Shown here: positions 8,086 to 16,537 of the stretch, piece after piece
Layout: each line of letters starts with the position of its first letter
How positions within the stretch are numbered: position 1 is the stretch's first letter
Translations under genes and position numbers: made by a program
The notes under the pieces: generated by a model
The model's database searches: none
Seen by the model: the letters and a program-made list of their open reading frames with translations, nothing else
Told to the model about the DNA's origin: nothing
From: JAAGZL01 sp050288625
Lineage (GTDB): Bacteria; Pseudomonadota; Gammaproteobacteria; Chromatiales; Chromatiaceae
DNA length: 64,000 bases
Assembly (NCBI GenBank): GCA_050288625.1
Contig: JBNKEE010000032.1
Location: 60,379 to 124,378, forward strand
Direction of reading: 5' to 3'

Positions 8086-8192
8086 ATCTCAAACCTGTTT
8101 TACCCATCTGTATCAATAGGTCAGACCAGATTGATCTATCTGGCAATATTTAAATCAATTACATTGACTCTGATTTCCAATAGGGAGGTTTA

Positions 8193-8972
8193 ATGAAGTT
8201 ATCCATTTATCAAATCGATGCATTTGCTGAAAACATATTCCAGGGTAATCCGGCCGCAGTTTGCCCCTTGGATGAGTGGCTGCCGGATGCCGTGTTGCAA
8301 GACATAGCTCAGGAAAACAACCTGTCAGAAACCGCGTACTTTGTAAAAGAGGGAGGTGGTTACCGCATCAGGTGGTTTACTCCGACGGTCGAGGTGGATC
8401 TATGTGGTCATGCTACTCTTGCCAGCGCCTATGTCATATTTGAGATATTGGGGTTTGAAGCTGATGAGATCCTGTTTCACTCCAGGAGTGGTGAGCTGAG
8501 GGTTAAGAGAAAGGGGGAGTTGATAGAGCTGGATTTTCCTAAGGCGGAGATCCGACGGTGTGAGACCCCGGACGAAATAACCCAAGCATTCGGCAAAGAA
8601 CCGGTCGAGGTGTGGCGGGCTGATGACTATATCGCCGTTTATGAAAATGCATCTGATATAGCATCCTTATCACCTGATTTTTCTATTCTGAGTCGGTTAG
8701 ATTGCAGAGGTATTGCCGCCACCGCGCGCGGTGAAGATGTGGATTTTGTCTGCCGGTTCTTTGGTCCCAGGTGTGGGATTGATGAAGATCCGGTTACCGG
8801 CTCGGCCTATTGTGAGTTGATGCCGTATTGGACGGGCAGGCTGGGCAGGAATGAGTTGTCTGCTGCCCAGTTATCAAAAAGGGGTGGCATGTTACAGTGT
8901 GAGTTGGTTGGTGAACGCGTCCTTATTGCCGGCAGAGCGGTAAAATATCTGGAGGGCACGATAGAAATATGA
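8193..8972 (+). CDS. PhzF family isomerase
   Basis: The 259-residue protein begins MKLSIYQIDAFAENIFQGNPAAVCPL, with the family's catalytic glutamate in NNLSETAYF (E46) and the CGHATLASA loop. The second half has the mirrored motif IDEDPVTGSAYCELMPYW. PhzF-fold enzymes are cofactor-free isomerases or epimerases; outside phenazine clusters the substrate is usually unknown. Ribosome site AGGGAGG lies 5 nt before ATG 8193. No phenazine genes are nearby, so a phenazine role is not implied. Confidence 0.9.
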   Translation: MKLSIYQIDAFAENIFQGNPAAVCPLDEWLPDAVLQDIAQENNLSETAYFVKEGGGYRIRWFTPTVEVDLCGHATLASAYVIFEILGFEADEILFHSRSGELRVKRKGELIELDFPKAEIRRCETPDEITQAFGKEPVEVWRADDYIAVYENASDIASLSPDFSILSRLDCRGIAATARGEDVDFVCRFFGPRCGIDEDPVTGSAYCELMPYWTGRLGRNELSAAQLSKRGGMLQCELVGERVLIAGRAVKYLEGTIEI

Positions 8973-9085
8973 TGGACCATACAACCAGATTGGATTTACA
9001 TGCTTGACCCGACTACAGCTTCATACTTGATAGTTAGGTTCGACGGCGATTGGCCGTTGAGCATAAATCAATTTAGGAGCGTAAA

Positions 9086-9268
9086 ATGAGGTCAAAGCAT
9101 GTGAACAAAGAGCAGTGGGTCGATATGTTGCGTGATATCGGGCTGAGTGACGAGGCCATGCAGCAGTGGCATCGCACATTCGAGTCCAAAAATCCCGAGG
9201 GTCATCAGGAGTTCCTGGAGTGGCTGAATATCCCCGGTAGCGAGATCAGTCAGATCCGTTCTCTGTAA
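9086..9268 (+). CDS. small protein equal to the C-terminal domain of the neighbouring MerR regulator
   Basis: The 60-residue protein (RSKHVNKEQWVDMLRDIGLS and onward) has a good ribosome site (AGGAG, 7 nt before ATG 9086). Aligned by eye to the last 55 residues of the MerR protein encoded 70 bp downstream, about half of the positions are identical, including W, MLR, GLSDE, M, WH, F, PE, HQ, FLE. It is therefore a free-standing copy of that effector or dimer domain without a DNA-binding part. It could bind the same ligand or form mixed dimers with the regulator; this is inference. Confidence 0.8.
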   Translation: MRSKHVNKEQWVDMLRDIGLSDEAMQQWHRTFESKNPEGHQEFLEWLNIPGSEISQIRSL

Positions 9269-9338
9269 GTTAGCAAACTGCGCAGGGTGGTTGGGACATC
9301 GATCACCTTGCGCGGCATCAATCTGGATTATGCATAAG

Positions 9339-9872
9339 ATGTTTACCATAGGACAAGTAGCAAAGAAATATTCTCTATCCAGAAGCACCCTTATCTACTA
9401 TGACAGTAAAGGTGTGCTGCAGCCGAGCGGCAGGACCAACGCCAATTACCGCATGTATTCCGAAGATGATCTGGCGCAACTGGAAAGGATCATCCTGTTT
9501 CGCAATACCGGCTTGTCTTTGTCTGTCATCAAGGAGATTCTTACTAAAGATGCGGATGATGTGGAAATGGCCTTGGAAAAGAGGCTCTCTTCCATAAACA
9601 GGGAGATACAGAATCTTAGGAATCAGCAGGCTGTTATTTTAAGTCTTATAAAGAATCAGGGCGCTATTGCAGAGACAAGGGTCCTCACCAAGGATAAGTG
9701 GGTGGCGATGCTGCGGGCGGTTGGTCTAAGTGATGAGGATATGTGGAATTGGCATGTCGAGTTTGAGAGGACTGCCCCGGAGGCACATCAGGACTTTCTT
9801 GAATCGATAGGGATTGCTGCCGATGAAGCTGCTTCTATTCGTGAGTTATCAAGAAACGGTGAAAAAGAATAA
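9339..9872 (+). CDS. MerR-family transcription regulator
   Basis: The N terminus, MFTIGQVAKKYSLSRSTLIYYD, is a classic MerR winged-helix DNA-binding domain with NYRMYSEDDLAQLERI as its second half. A coiled coil (about residues 70-110, LEKRLSSINREIQNLRNQQ) should form the dimer. The last 55 residues form a small domain that also exists alone in the preceding gene. There is no Cys pair typical of metal-sensing MerR proteins. ATG 9339 (177 residues) gives the family's normal start; ATG 9330 is an alternative, and the open frame extends to 9291. The target promoter is unknown. Confidence 0.88.
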   Translation: MFTIGQVAKKYSLSRSTLIYYDSKGVLQPSGRTNANYRMYSEDDLAQLERIILFRNTGLSLSVIKEILTKDADDVEMALEKRLSSINREIQNLRNQQAVILSLIKNQGAIAETRVLTKDKWVAMLRAVGLSDEDMWNWHVEFERTAPEAHQDFLESIGIAADEAASIRELSRNGEKE

Positions 9873-9983
9873 TTAAATTTTAAGATAACTTAAGGGACAC
9901 AATATTTAACTCGTGAACTCGCTCTCAGGAGTTATGGCTCAATATAGTATTATTGCGTAGATAGCAGACTGCTAGGGGGGAGT

Positions 9984-10805
9984 ATGGCGGCAAATCCAAA
10001 AGAACAAAAAGAGGTGCTGGATTGGCTGGTTCGGCACGGTAGCTGTGATCTGACAAAGGTGCTGGAGACCTTCTTCTCTCAGAGTAAAAAACCTAACCTT
10101 CAGGCGGCGGTTATTGCATTGCGTACCTTGCAGGGAGAGGGTGTTTTTGAAGTCGTCGATAGCAATGATACGGATGCGGGTGGTCTGTCTATAAAGGAAG
10201 ACATGTTCAACGAGCCGGAACGCTATCAGCTCAGGTTGCGTGGCTTTCTTGCCAACGACGCAAATATCTCTTCGATGAATAAGATGGAAGTGGGAGAAGA
10301 TGTTGAGGAGATTGAACCGTATTACAACATGGTCACACTAAAGGACTATGATGTGGTGAATTTTGTTGGTGACATCCAGGACTGCATCGTGACCTGTGAG
10401 CGGCTCAGGGCCTTTACGCAATATTTTGCCAGTCTGTTGATCAGGCGCGAACTTGAAACGGCGGCTCAGCTTTTCAGTTCTACGGTGTCTGACAAGTTCA
10501 GTGTTCAATGGTTTGAGGAGAAGTTTACTAATCTGGAGGCTATCTACGGCCGCTTTGATTTCTTCGATCACCTGAGAGTGTTTAGCGTTTATGCGGGAGA
10601 GGGGTCGGATAAGAATTTCTTTGACGAGATCAAACTGCCCAAGGGGGTAAAGCGTTCCGCCCGGGTTGGAGAGTCATCCTTTAAGCTGGTGAGCGTTTAT
10701 TCTCCCAACGGTGTCGCGATCTACGATTACACGGTGAGCATTGCAGTAATCGAAGAGGACGGCAGCCTGAAGATATGTGACTGCAACTGGTTTTCTGGGA
10801 ATTGA
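9984..10805 (+). CDS. unrecognised two-domain protein
   Basis: The 273-residue soluble protein has a purine-rich ribosome site (AGGGGGGAG) before ATG 9984. Residues 1-60 (KEQKEVLDWLVRHGSCDLTKVLETFF, then AAVIALRTLQGEGVFEVV) look like a winged-helix fold. Residues about 135-270 (RLRAFTQYFASLLIRRELETAAQLFS ... ISIAVIEEDGSLKICDCNWF) have the helix-then-strand pattern of an NTF2/SnoaL-like domain. Both assignments are by eye. The function is unknown. It stands alone, with a 110-bp leader, and converges on the next gene. Confidence 0.65.
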   Translation: MAANPKEQKEVLDWLVRHGSCDLTKVLETFFSQSKKPNLQAAVIALRTLQGEGVFEVVDSNDTDAGGLSIKEDMFNEPERYQLRLRGFLANDANISSMNKMEVGEDVEEIEPYYNMVTLKDYDVVNFVGDIQDCIVTCERLRAFTQYFASLLIRRELETAAQLFSSTVSDKFSVQWFEEKFTNLEAIYGRFDFFDHLRVFSVYAGEGSDKNFFDEIKLPKGVKRSARVGESSFKLVSVYSPNGVAIYDYTVSIAVIEEDGSLKICDCNWFSGN

Positions 10806-10852
10806 CCAACAGGGTCGTTTCCGTTCGACCCCGTTTAGGTTCCTATTAGCTG

Positions 10853-11800
10853 TTATCCACCCGGATTTTCCTTGCCCCTCCATTGATGTGCGGCCAGTCG
10901 TTTGGCAGAGATGCCATCTATTACGGCGGACAGTCGTTCGGCGTTCGGGATTCGTCCTTCCTTGCTGAGCATGGATGCAAGCTTGGGATCTTCGAGTAGA
11001 TCATAAAGTGAACGTTTCTTGCCGTTAACATAGGCGGTGGTGCTGACCAGACGCACGCCGTGACTGTAGTCGGCGTACTCGGCGCCGTGCACGGTGCTTA
11101 GCGGCTGAATAGGTTTGCCGTTCGGTTTCTGCCAGCCATAGATGGCTACGCGTCCGGGCTTTTCACGTAGACGCTTGGTGATCACCAGGTCTTTCTTTTG
11201 GCCCGCCAGCAAGGTTCCGAGTTTGATGCCCTTGGCCCGCCTCTGTTGTTCGACTATACGATTGTGTTGCGAATAGTATTCGGTCGAAGTCATCTCTGGC
11301 CCTGGCGTCATCGGCTTAGGCGTCAGATGCTTATCGGCCTTGTCGTAGATGGCATCTACTATCTTGGGAGTGGGTAAAGCAAAATCAAACCTCTGTGCTA
11401 TGGTCTTCGCGGTTTTCAATCCCATAGGGACGCGCAGGAAATCTCGATCTGATCCTACTGCAAGATAGTCGGGCATTACGCACAGGGTGATCGCTGTTAC
11501 CTTGCCGTCAGGCATCCTCTTTTTGATGGTTACCGGGCGCAGATGACGCAGAAACTTTGGAATGTTCCCGGACATGACCTGGCTACGGATCAATTTCTCA
11601 CGTTTCTCGCCGCTCGACTCATGTACCTTAGCAACAAAGCTGGAGGCGCTCATGGCACCCAGTGTGCGACTAGGGATGGCTTTGGTGAGGGATGACTGGC
11701 AGATTTGCTCGGGATCGCCGAAGGAGTACCCAGTGATGGGAGATACAATCAAGATTCCGACAGCCGTTATGGCTGCTATAAATATCAAATTTCTAAACAC
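10853..11800 (-). CDS. conserved-looking exported protein, unrecognised
   Basis: The 315-residue product starts with a hydrophobic signal or anchor (MFRNLIFIAAITAVGILIVSP). The mature part has motifs that look conserved in style: QSSLTKAIPSRTLGAMS, FLRHLRPVTIKKRMPDGK, YDKADKHLTPKPMTPGPEM and VHGAEYADYSHGVRLVS. I do not recognise the family. The paired H and Y/D residues in HGAEYADYSHG could be catalytic or metal-binding, which is speculation. It starts with GTG at 11800 and lacks a strong ribosome site. Confidence 0.65.
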   Translation of the reverse strand: MFRNLIFIAAITAVGILIVSPITGYSFGDPEQICQSSLTKAIPSRTLGAMSASSFVAKVHESSGEKREKLIRSQVMSGNIPKFLRHLRPVTIKKRMPDGKVTAITLCVMPDYLAVGSDRDFLRVPMGLKTAKTIAQRFDFALPTPKIVDAIYDKADKHLTPKPMTPGPEMTSTEYYSQHNRIVEQQRRAKGIKLGTLLAGQKKDLVITKRLREKPGRVAIYGWQKPNGKPIQPLSTVHGAEYADYSHGVRLVSTTAYVNGKKRSLYDLLEDPKLASMLSKEGRIPNAERLSAVIDGISAKRLAAHQWRGKENPGG

Positions 11801-12124
11801 TATACTTCTACTACCTATGTTGATTAATAAAAATTCTCCTTTATTTTTCTTTTAGTTAGGCGCCAAATTAATAAATTGGGCGCGATTGTAGTACTAACTC
11901 TCTTGAAAATGCAAGAAAAAACACGCTTTTTGGGAGGGATATCACAAGGTAAATGTGGGCCATAGAGCAATTTTTGCTAATAACAGGGCCGTAGGGCGCT
12001 GCGTCTGGCGGGCGTGGAGCCGGTATGGACTAAGCTTATTGTTATACGGTTTAAATTGGAAACCTCGCCTGATCATGGTTGTCACTAATAATTAGAGAGG
12101 CGGTTTTTCTTAAAAGGAGTGATC
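11801..12124. other. intergenic region between divergent genes
   Basis: This 324-bp gap lies between two divergently read genes. It contains an AT-rich part next to the exported-protein gene and a weak inverted repeat, gcgccaaatt ... aaattgggcgc, at 11861-11884. A good ribosome site (AAAAGGAG, 12112-12119) serves the next gene. No coding sequence or RNA gene is seen. Confidence 0.5.
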
Positions 12125-13060
12125 ATGAAAGCAGTGCGTATCCATGAATATGGCGGCAGGGATGTGCTTCGCTATGAAGATGCACCTATGCCGGAGATTT
12201 CAGATAGTGAGGTGCTTATCAGGGTGATCGCTGCCGCAGTTAACCCAGTAGACTGGAAGGTGCGCGAAGGTTATCTCAAGGAGATGATTCAGTATGAATT
12301 CCCCCTTACCCTTGGATGGGATGTGGCAGGGATAATTGAAGGTGTGGGTAAAGAGGTTAAGGGTTTTTTGTTGGGTGATCTGGTTTATTCCCGTCCTGAA
12401 TTGAGCCGCAACGGGACATATGCGGAATATGTTTCTGTCCGGGCGGACGAGGTGGCGTATAAACCTCAGACCGTCTCTTTTGCCGAGGCGGCATCCATTC
12501 CACTTGCTGGGATCACTGCCTGGGAGGCAGTAATAAACCACGGAGAGATCAAATCTGGCCAATCCATCCTTATCCATGCGGCCGCTGGTGGCGTGGGCAG
12601 TCTTGCGGTGCAGTTGGCTAAATGGAAGGGCGCCTATGTATATGCGACAGCGTCTGAAAAGAATTATGACCTGGTAAAGTCTCTCGGGGCCAATGAGATC
12701 ATCGATTACCGCAATACCAGATTCCAGGACCTGGTCAAGGATGTTGACGTGGTTTTCGATACTATCGGCGGTCAGGTGCAGGAGGATTCCTGGTCCGTAT
12801 TGAGACCGGGGGGCATCCTGGTTTCAATCGTGCAGCCGCCCGTTGAAGAGAAGGCCCTGGAGGTGGATGCAATAGGAAAGTTTGTCTTTATTCAACCCAA
12901 CGCTGAAATTCTGCTTAAGCTGGCGACATTGATCGACGGCGGGATCGTTCGTCCGATCGTTGGTGCCGAGTTTTCTCTGAAAGATATCGATATGGCACAC
13001 GAACTGAGCGAAAGCGGACGGGCGCGTGGGAAGATCGTAATTCATGTGGGAATGCCTTAA
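12125..13060 (+). CDS. zinc-free NADP-dependent quinone reductase-like oxidoreductase (MDR family)
   Basis: The 311-residue protein starts MKAVRIHEYGGRDVLRYED, the standard start of quinone oxidoreductase-like MDR enzymes. It has VNPVDWKVREG, the domain-joining GWDVAGIIEGVG, and the dinucleotide-binding AAAGGVGSLAVQLAKWKGA followed by LGANEIIDY. No catalytic-zinc cysteine set is present, so it reduces quinones, enones or similar with NAD(P)H. ATG 12125 has AAGGAG 5 nt upstream and is preferred to the in-frame GTG at 12119. Confidence 0.92.
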   Translation: MKAVRIHEYGGRDVLRYEDAPMPEISDSEVLIRVIAAAVNPVDWKVREGYLKEMIQYEFPLTLGWDVAGIIEGVGKEVKGFLLGDLVYSRPELSRNGTYAEYVSVRADEVAYKPQTVSFAEAASIPLAGITAWEAVINHGEIKSGQSILIHAAAGGVGSLAVQLAKWKGAYVYATASEKNYDLVKSLGANEIIDYRNTRFQDLVKDVDVVFDTIGGQVQEDSWSVLRPGGILVSIVQPPVEEKALEVDAIGKFVFIQPNAEILLKLATLIDGGIVRPIVGAEFSLKDIDMAHELSESGRARGKIVIHVGMP

Positions 13061-13096
13061 TATCGCGTGAATTTTAGGCCGCAATAAGGAGAACAA

Positions 13097-13543
13097 ATGC
13101 AACCGGCCGAACTTGAACAGTACCTGCATGAACATATCCCTCTATCCAAGGATATGGGGGTACGCGTTATGTCTGCGAATGCAGATGCAGTTATCCTGCA
13201 GGCACCTCTGGAACCCAATATCAATCATCGCGAGACCGTGTTCGGTGGCAGCGCCTCCGCGTTGGCGATCCTTGCGGCATGGTCGCTGTTGCATATCCGA
13301 ATGCTCGCGGAAGGGATCGACTGCCGTCTGGTGGTCCAGCGCAATACCATGGAATACGACAAGCCCATATTCGGTAAATTTACGGCGCGATCCTCACTGG
13401 AGCAGCCTGAAGACTGGGCCAGATTTACCCGCATGCTGGCACGAAGAGGTATGGCCAGGATAACCGTCGAGTCTGTGCTGGAACACGAGGGGCAGGTTGC
13501 GGGTAGACTCGGCGGCGAATTTGTGGCCCTGAGTGCGAACTAG
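13097..13543 (+). CDS. YiiD-type hotdog thioesterase
   Basis: The 148-residue protein fits the thioesterase domain found at the C terminus of E. coli YiiD. HRETVFGGSASALAILAAWSLLH is the central helix with the conserved glycine-rich turn, followed by LVVQRNTMEYDKPIFGKFTA and a VAGRLGGEFVAL end. Enzymes of this fold hydrolyse acyl-CoA or related thioesters; the substrate is unknown. AAGGAG stands 5 nt before ATG 13097. It follows the oxidoreductase gene by 36 bp and may share its transcript. Confidence 0.85.
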   Translation: MQPAELEQYLHEHIPLSKDMGVRVMSANADAVILQAPLEPNINHRETVFGGSASALAILAAWSLLHIRMLAEGIDCRLVVQRNTMEYDKPIFGKFTARSSLEQPEDWARFTRMLARRGMARITVESVLEHEGQVAGRLGGEFVALSAN

Positions 13544-13560
13544 CTAGTTCTGCACAGAGA

Positions 13561-13989
13561 CTATTTCGGCGGCTTATTGCAGCAGGCCGGCGGCGGGGTC
13601 TTGGCATTGTCGCGGGCATTATCATCGGTGTATTGATACCAGCCCGTCTTTATCCGGCTCCACCAGCTGTTAACTGGTGACGCGCCTGCGCCTTCCATGG
13701 CTTGCATGATCTCCCGGTAGGATGTCTGGCTGGTGTCGTAGTGCACGTCGATCTGGTGCCTACCCTGGTCCACGATCACCTTGCGTACCCCAGGTAGCGC
13801 GCTCAGCGCCTCTTTTATCGCCTCTGTATCAGCTTCCTCGGACTGCGTCGACATCTTAATCCTGCGTATGACTTCCCAGTCACCGGTGGGTTTTATCGGA
13901 ACGTCTGTATGCATGGCGCTCTCCAGTCTATTTTTCCAATCATCTATATCCTCAAGCATTCGTTGAACTTGTTCTGGTCTCTCCCTCAT
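13561..13989 (-). CDS. HMA-like domain protein without CxxC
   Basis: The 142-residue protein has a central ferredoxin-like segment, EAIKEALSALPGVRKVIVDQGRHQIDVHYDTSQTSYREIMQAMEGAGA, the pattern of heavy-metal-associated domains. The CxxC metal site expected before it is replaced by non-cysteine residues. The C terminus ends PPPACCNKPPK, so two cysteines sit there instead. The N terminus is helical. It heads a row of small metal-type genes on the minus strand, although a 65-bp gap separates it from them. A copper or other metal role is suggested by context only. Confidence 0.65.
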   Translation of the reverse strand: MRERPEQVQRMLEDIDDWKNRLESAMHTDVPIKPTGDWEVIRRIKMSTQSEEADTEAIKEALSALPGVRKVIVDQGRHQIDVHYDTSQTSYREIMQAMEGAGASPVNSWWSRIKTGWYQYTDDNARDNAKTPPPACCNKPPK

Positions 13990-14054
13990 TAAAACTAGAC
14001 ACGTATCAGTGTCAGGCGTTACTTGTCATAGAGATTGAAACGAAGTCTATGGTG

Positions 14055-14345
14055 CTACTTTTTCTGTGACTCAACCAACTGTTTCAGTAGCTCCTCAATA
14101 TTTTGCATATGCGTCTCGATCTTCTGCATATGTACATCCATAATCTGGTGTCTCTGCTGCATCATTTGCATCATAGGCATATAACCCTGTTGTCCCTGCA
14201 TCATGGGCATGTTGCCTGGCTGTCCCTGCATCATAGGCATGGAGTTAGATGCTGCTGTCCCGGTGTTTTCCGCAAAAACTGATACGGTGCTAAATGAAAC
14301 AACTGAAACCAGGGCTGAAACTAAGAATGTCTTTACAGTCTTCAT
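14055..14345 (-). CDS. small exported Met/Gln-repeat protein
   Basis: The 96-residue product has a signal peptide (MKTVKTFLVSALVSVVSFSTVSVFA) and then three near-identical repeats of the type MPMMQGQ(P/Q)G(N/Y), followed by MMQMMQQRHQIMDVHMQ and a helical, charged tail. Methionine-rich repeats of this kind bind copper(I) or silver(I) in other periplasmic proteins, so metal binding is likely. It is the most distal gene of the cytochrome/DUF411/DUF4399 row. Family unknown. Confidence 0.75.
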   Translation of the reverse strand: MKTVKTFLVSALVSVVSFSTVSVFAENTGTAASNSMPMMQGQPGNMPMMQGQQGYMPMMQMMQQRHQIMDVHMQKIETHMQNIEELLKQLVESQKK

Positions 14346-14407
14346 CGCTTTTCTCCTATTTTAGATTAAACGCCCGCCAACATTTGGCCGAATTCTGGAT
14401 CTCTCTT

Positions 14408-14839
14408 CTATTCAACAATTACGGTGATCCTTTCCGATAACAGGGGCGGTTCCTGAGGTTCGTGCTCTTCATCACCCAGCAACAACTGCAGTGTATGACT
14501 GCCGGGAGGCAGTCTTATAACCGCTTCGGTCTCGCCCTGATCAAAATGTATGTGGTGTGAATCCCGAGGAATGGCCTCATCCATATCAGGCAACTGTTCC
14601 AGATCTATCAGCAGGTGGTGGTGTCCGGCAGTATGCCGTTGTTTGCCGGTTGTCCCTGCTGGCGTGATACCGAAACCCTTAATCCCGAACTGCACTTTGA
14701 ACGGGCTTTTAACCACTGCTCCATCTTTCAGTCCGATGAAATATACCTTTGCGCCATCAGGTGGAGAGTGTGCATACGCCGCGAATGACGTTAGAGCCAT
14801 GATGAGAGCTATGATTGGGGTAAAGGTTTTTTCGTACAT
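14408..14839 (-). CDS. DUF4399 exported protein
   Basis: The 143-residue product has a signal peptide ending near AAYAHS. It continues with VYFIGLKDGAVVKSPFKVQFGIKGFGI, TAGHHHLLIDL, HHIHFDQGETEAVIRLPPG and HTLQLLLGDEEHEP, the arrangement of DUF4399 proteins. The many histidines suggest periplasmic metal binding. It lies 10 bp downstream of the DUF411 gene and is surely in the same operon. The biochemical role is not established. Confidence 0.85.
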   Translation of the reverse strand: MYEKTFTPIIALIMALTSFAAYAHSPPDGAKVYFIGLKDGAVVKSPFKVQFGIKGFGITPAGTTGKQRHTAGHHHLLIDLEQLPDMDEAIPRDSHHIHFDQGETEAVIRLPPGSHTLQLLLGDEEHEPQEPPLLSERITVIVE

Positions 14840-14849
14840 AGTTCATCTC

Positions 14850-15347
14850 CTATTGGTTGTAACTTGAGTAAATAGATGTCTTGCCGTTGGACTGAAAGGA
14901 CAACACCTCGTATGGATCCTTGCGTGGGCCATCCATACCGGGAGAACCCATCGGCATCCCCGGCACAGCCAAACCTGCAATATCAGTCTTCCCCCTTAAC
15001 AGGCGCTTTATTTCACTCGCCGGCACATGACCTTCAATAACGTATCCTGCAATCTTTGCCGTATGGCAGGATTGTAGGTTCCGAGGTACACCGAACTCTA
15101 CTTTGACCGGGTTCATATTGCGCAGGTTATGCACTTCTACTGAGAAACCGTTTTCCTGCATATGATCTACCCAATCATTACAGCAACCACAGGTTGGGCT
15201 TTTGTAAACCTCTATATCCGCCGCCCTGACAGGTTGCAGCATAAACAACACGCTCCATGAAATGAGAGTAATTCCTAGCAGTAGCCAATAATTCAGTTTG
15301 CCTCTATGGAAAGATATCTTTTGCTTTGCGGCTTCTTTTATGGTCAT
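14850..15347 (-). CDS. DUF411 metal-binding protein
   Basis: The 165-residue product has one N-terminal hydrophobic segment (LLLGITLISWSVLFML) and then the DUF411 core: IEVYKSPTCGCCNDWVDHM, SCHTAKIAGYVIEGHVPASEIKRLL and GLAVPGMPMGSPGM. The CGCC cluster and the conserved SCHT and GMP segments are the expected metal ligands. DUF411 proteins are associated with copper handling. The start overlaps the end of the cytochrome gene by 4 bp (ATGA), which shows translational coupling. Confidence 0.9.
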   Translation of the reverse strand: MTIKEAAKQKISFHRGKLNYWLLLGITLISWSVLFMLQPVRAADIEVYKSPTCGCCNDWVDHMQENGFSVEVHNLRNMNPVKVEFGVPRNLQSCHTAKIAGYVIEGHVPASEIKRLLRGKTDIAGLAVPGMPMGSPGMDGPRKDPYEVLSFQSNGKTSIYSSYNQ

Positions 15348-15877
15348 GATTTGCCTCCTTTGTTCATCATTGCAGCGTCAGATGGTCTGCTGTAGTGTCG
15401 GTCGGACTGAATATCCCTCTCATGCCAAACACGATAGATCTCATTAGACCAATGGGACTGTACCCAGGCCAGGATGTCGTAGATCTGCTGATCGCTCAGT
15501 TTGTCGCCAAACCCGGGCATGGTCCCGCCCAATGGTATCCCTCCCACTCTGACTGTCCGATGCAAAACTGATAAGGGGTGATGCCATGTATGGGCTGTAC
15601 CGTTTAGAGGTGGCGGCGGATACTTTCCATAAACGTCAGTTTTGCGCCAGTTTAAGGTTCCGGATGCATCTGGTTTGTGGCAATTGGCGCAATTTTTCTG
15701 GAATAGCGTATCTCCACTTTCGACCTGCGCCTGGCTGTACCAACGCTCAGTTGGAGACAGCAGCGGCGACTTAACCTTTTGAGTATCGGTGCCGGCTGTG
15801 GCATCCGGCTGGTTTTCGCAGCCAGACAGCCATAGCAAGCCCACAGATAAAATCATACTCAGTGATATTTTTTTCAT
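15344..15877 (-). CDS. class I cytochrome c lipoprotein
   Basis: The 177-residue product has a lipoprotein signal peptide with lipobox LSGC (C20) and a single haem site CANCH at 63-67. The likely distal ligand lies in GGTMPGFGDKLSDQ, followed by the terminal helix IYDILAWVQSHW. It should be anchored to a membrane facing the periplasm and carry electrons. It is first gene of an operon with DUF411, DUF4399 and a Met-rich protein, so a role in a copper or other metal redox step is suggested, not proven. Confidence 0.88.
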   Translation of the reverse strand: MKKISLSMILSVGLLWLSGCENQPDATAGTDTQKVKSPLLSPTERWYSQAQVESGDTLFQKNCANCHKPDASGTLNWRKTDVYGKYPPPPLNGTAHTWHHPLSVLHRTVRVGGIPLGGTMPGFGDKLSDQQIYDILAWVQSHWSNEIYRVWHERDIQSDRHYSRPSDAAMMNKGGKS

Positions 15878-16000
15878 TACTTAATTTCCGTCTTGTCGTG
15901 TACGCCTTATGCATAAAGCAGACAAACATGGCTTACGAGCGACACTGAATAAATCGTCATCGAATGGTCGCCGCAAGACCGGCGACCGACTATATGGAAA

Positions 16001-16375
16001 TCAAGCCCTGGGCGGACGAAAGAGGGGGGAAGAGTGGCGTTTTACCAAGCCGTCGTCAGCTGGAAGGAGTGCAGACGAGACAACAGAGTTTGCTGGTAAC
16101 GAGAGGGTTGAAAGCAGCGCCACTGGGAAGGAGGTACATAGATTTGATGAACAGGCATGATCAGGGCATGTATCCTCATCGCCACACTGATCGCATGCCT
16201 TATCTGGATGCCCTACAGTCGACATAACCATGTCATGGTGTAGATCGATTGACTGATTCGCAACAGGCTTGTGCGGAGAGAGATCCGCAAAACCGGCCAT
16301 CGTATTATGCAACGGCGCCATTCCTAAAAGAATGGCAAGAAATATCGCCAATATTTTTTCAGGAAACCGACGCAT
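16001..16375 (-). CDS. small His/Cys-rich exported protein (DUF2946-like)
   Basis: The 124-residue product has a signal peptide (ILAIFLAILLGMAPLHNTMAG). The mature part is rich in His and Cys: LHHDMVMSTVGH, then CDQCGDEDTCPDHACSSNLC. Such short proteins with Cys pairs commonly accompany copper-resistance genes; the similarity to DUF2946 is by style only. It sits 123 bp upstream of the cytochrome lipoprotein on the same strand. The opposite-strand frames here are shadows. Confidence 0.65.
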   Translation of the reverse strand: MRRFPEKILAIFLAILLGMAPLHNTMAGFADLSPHKPVANQSIDLHHDMVMSTVGHPDKACDQCGDEDTCPDHACSSNLCTSFPVALLSTLSLPANSVVSSALLPADDGLVKRHSSPLFRPPRA

Positions 16376-16537
16376 ACACAGATCTCACTAAGATTCACTT
16401 ATAACTATATACACTCTAGGTGACAAACCCGGATTAATAAAGTTCAAAACGCCTCTATCGACGAGCCCGGTTCAGAGAGCAATTGTTGCTAATTTAGATG
16501 CTGTGCTCCCTGACCACGATTTCTTATGTATCAGTCG

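Noticed and set aside
15909..16227. Plus-strand small frames opposite the His/Cys-rich protein
   Set aside because: No ribosome site, and the minus-strand frame has a signal peptide and a sensible composition.
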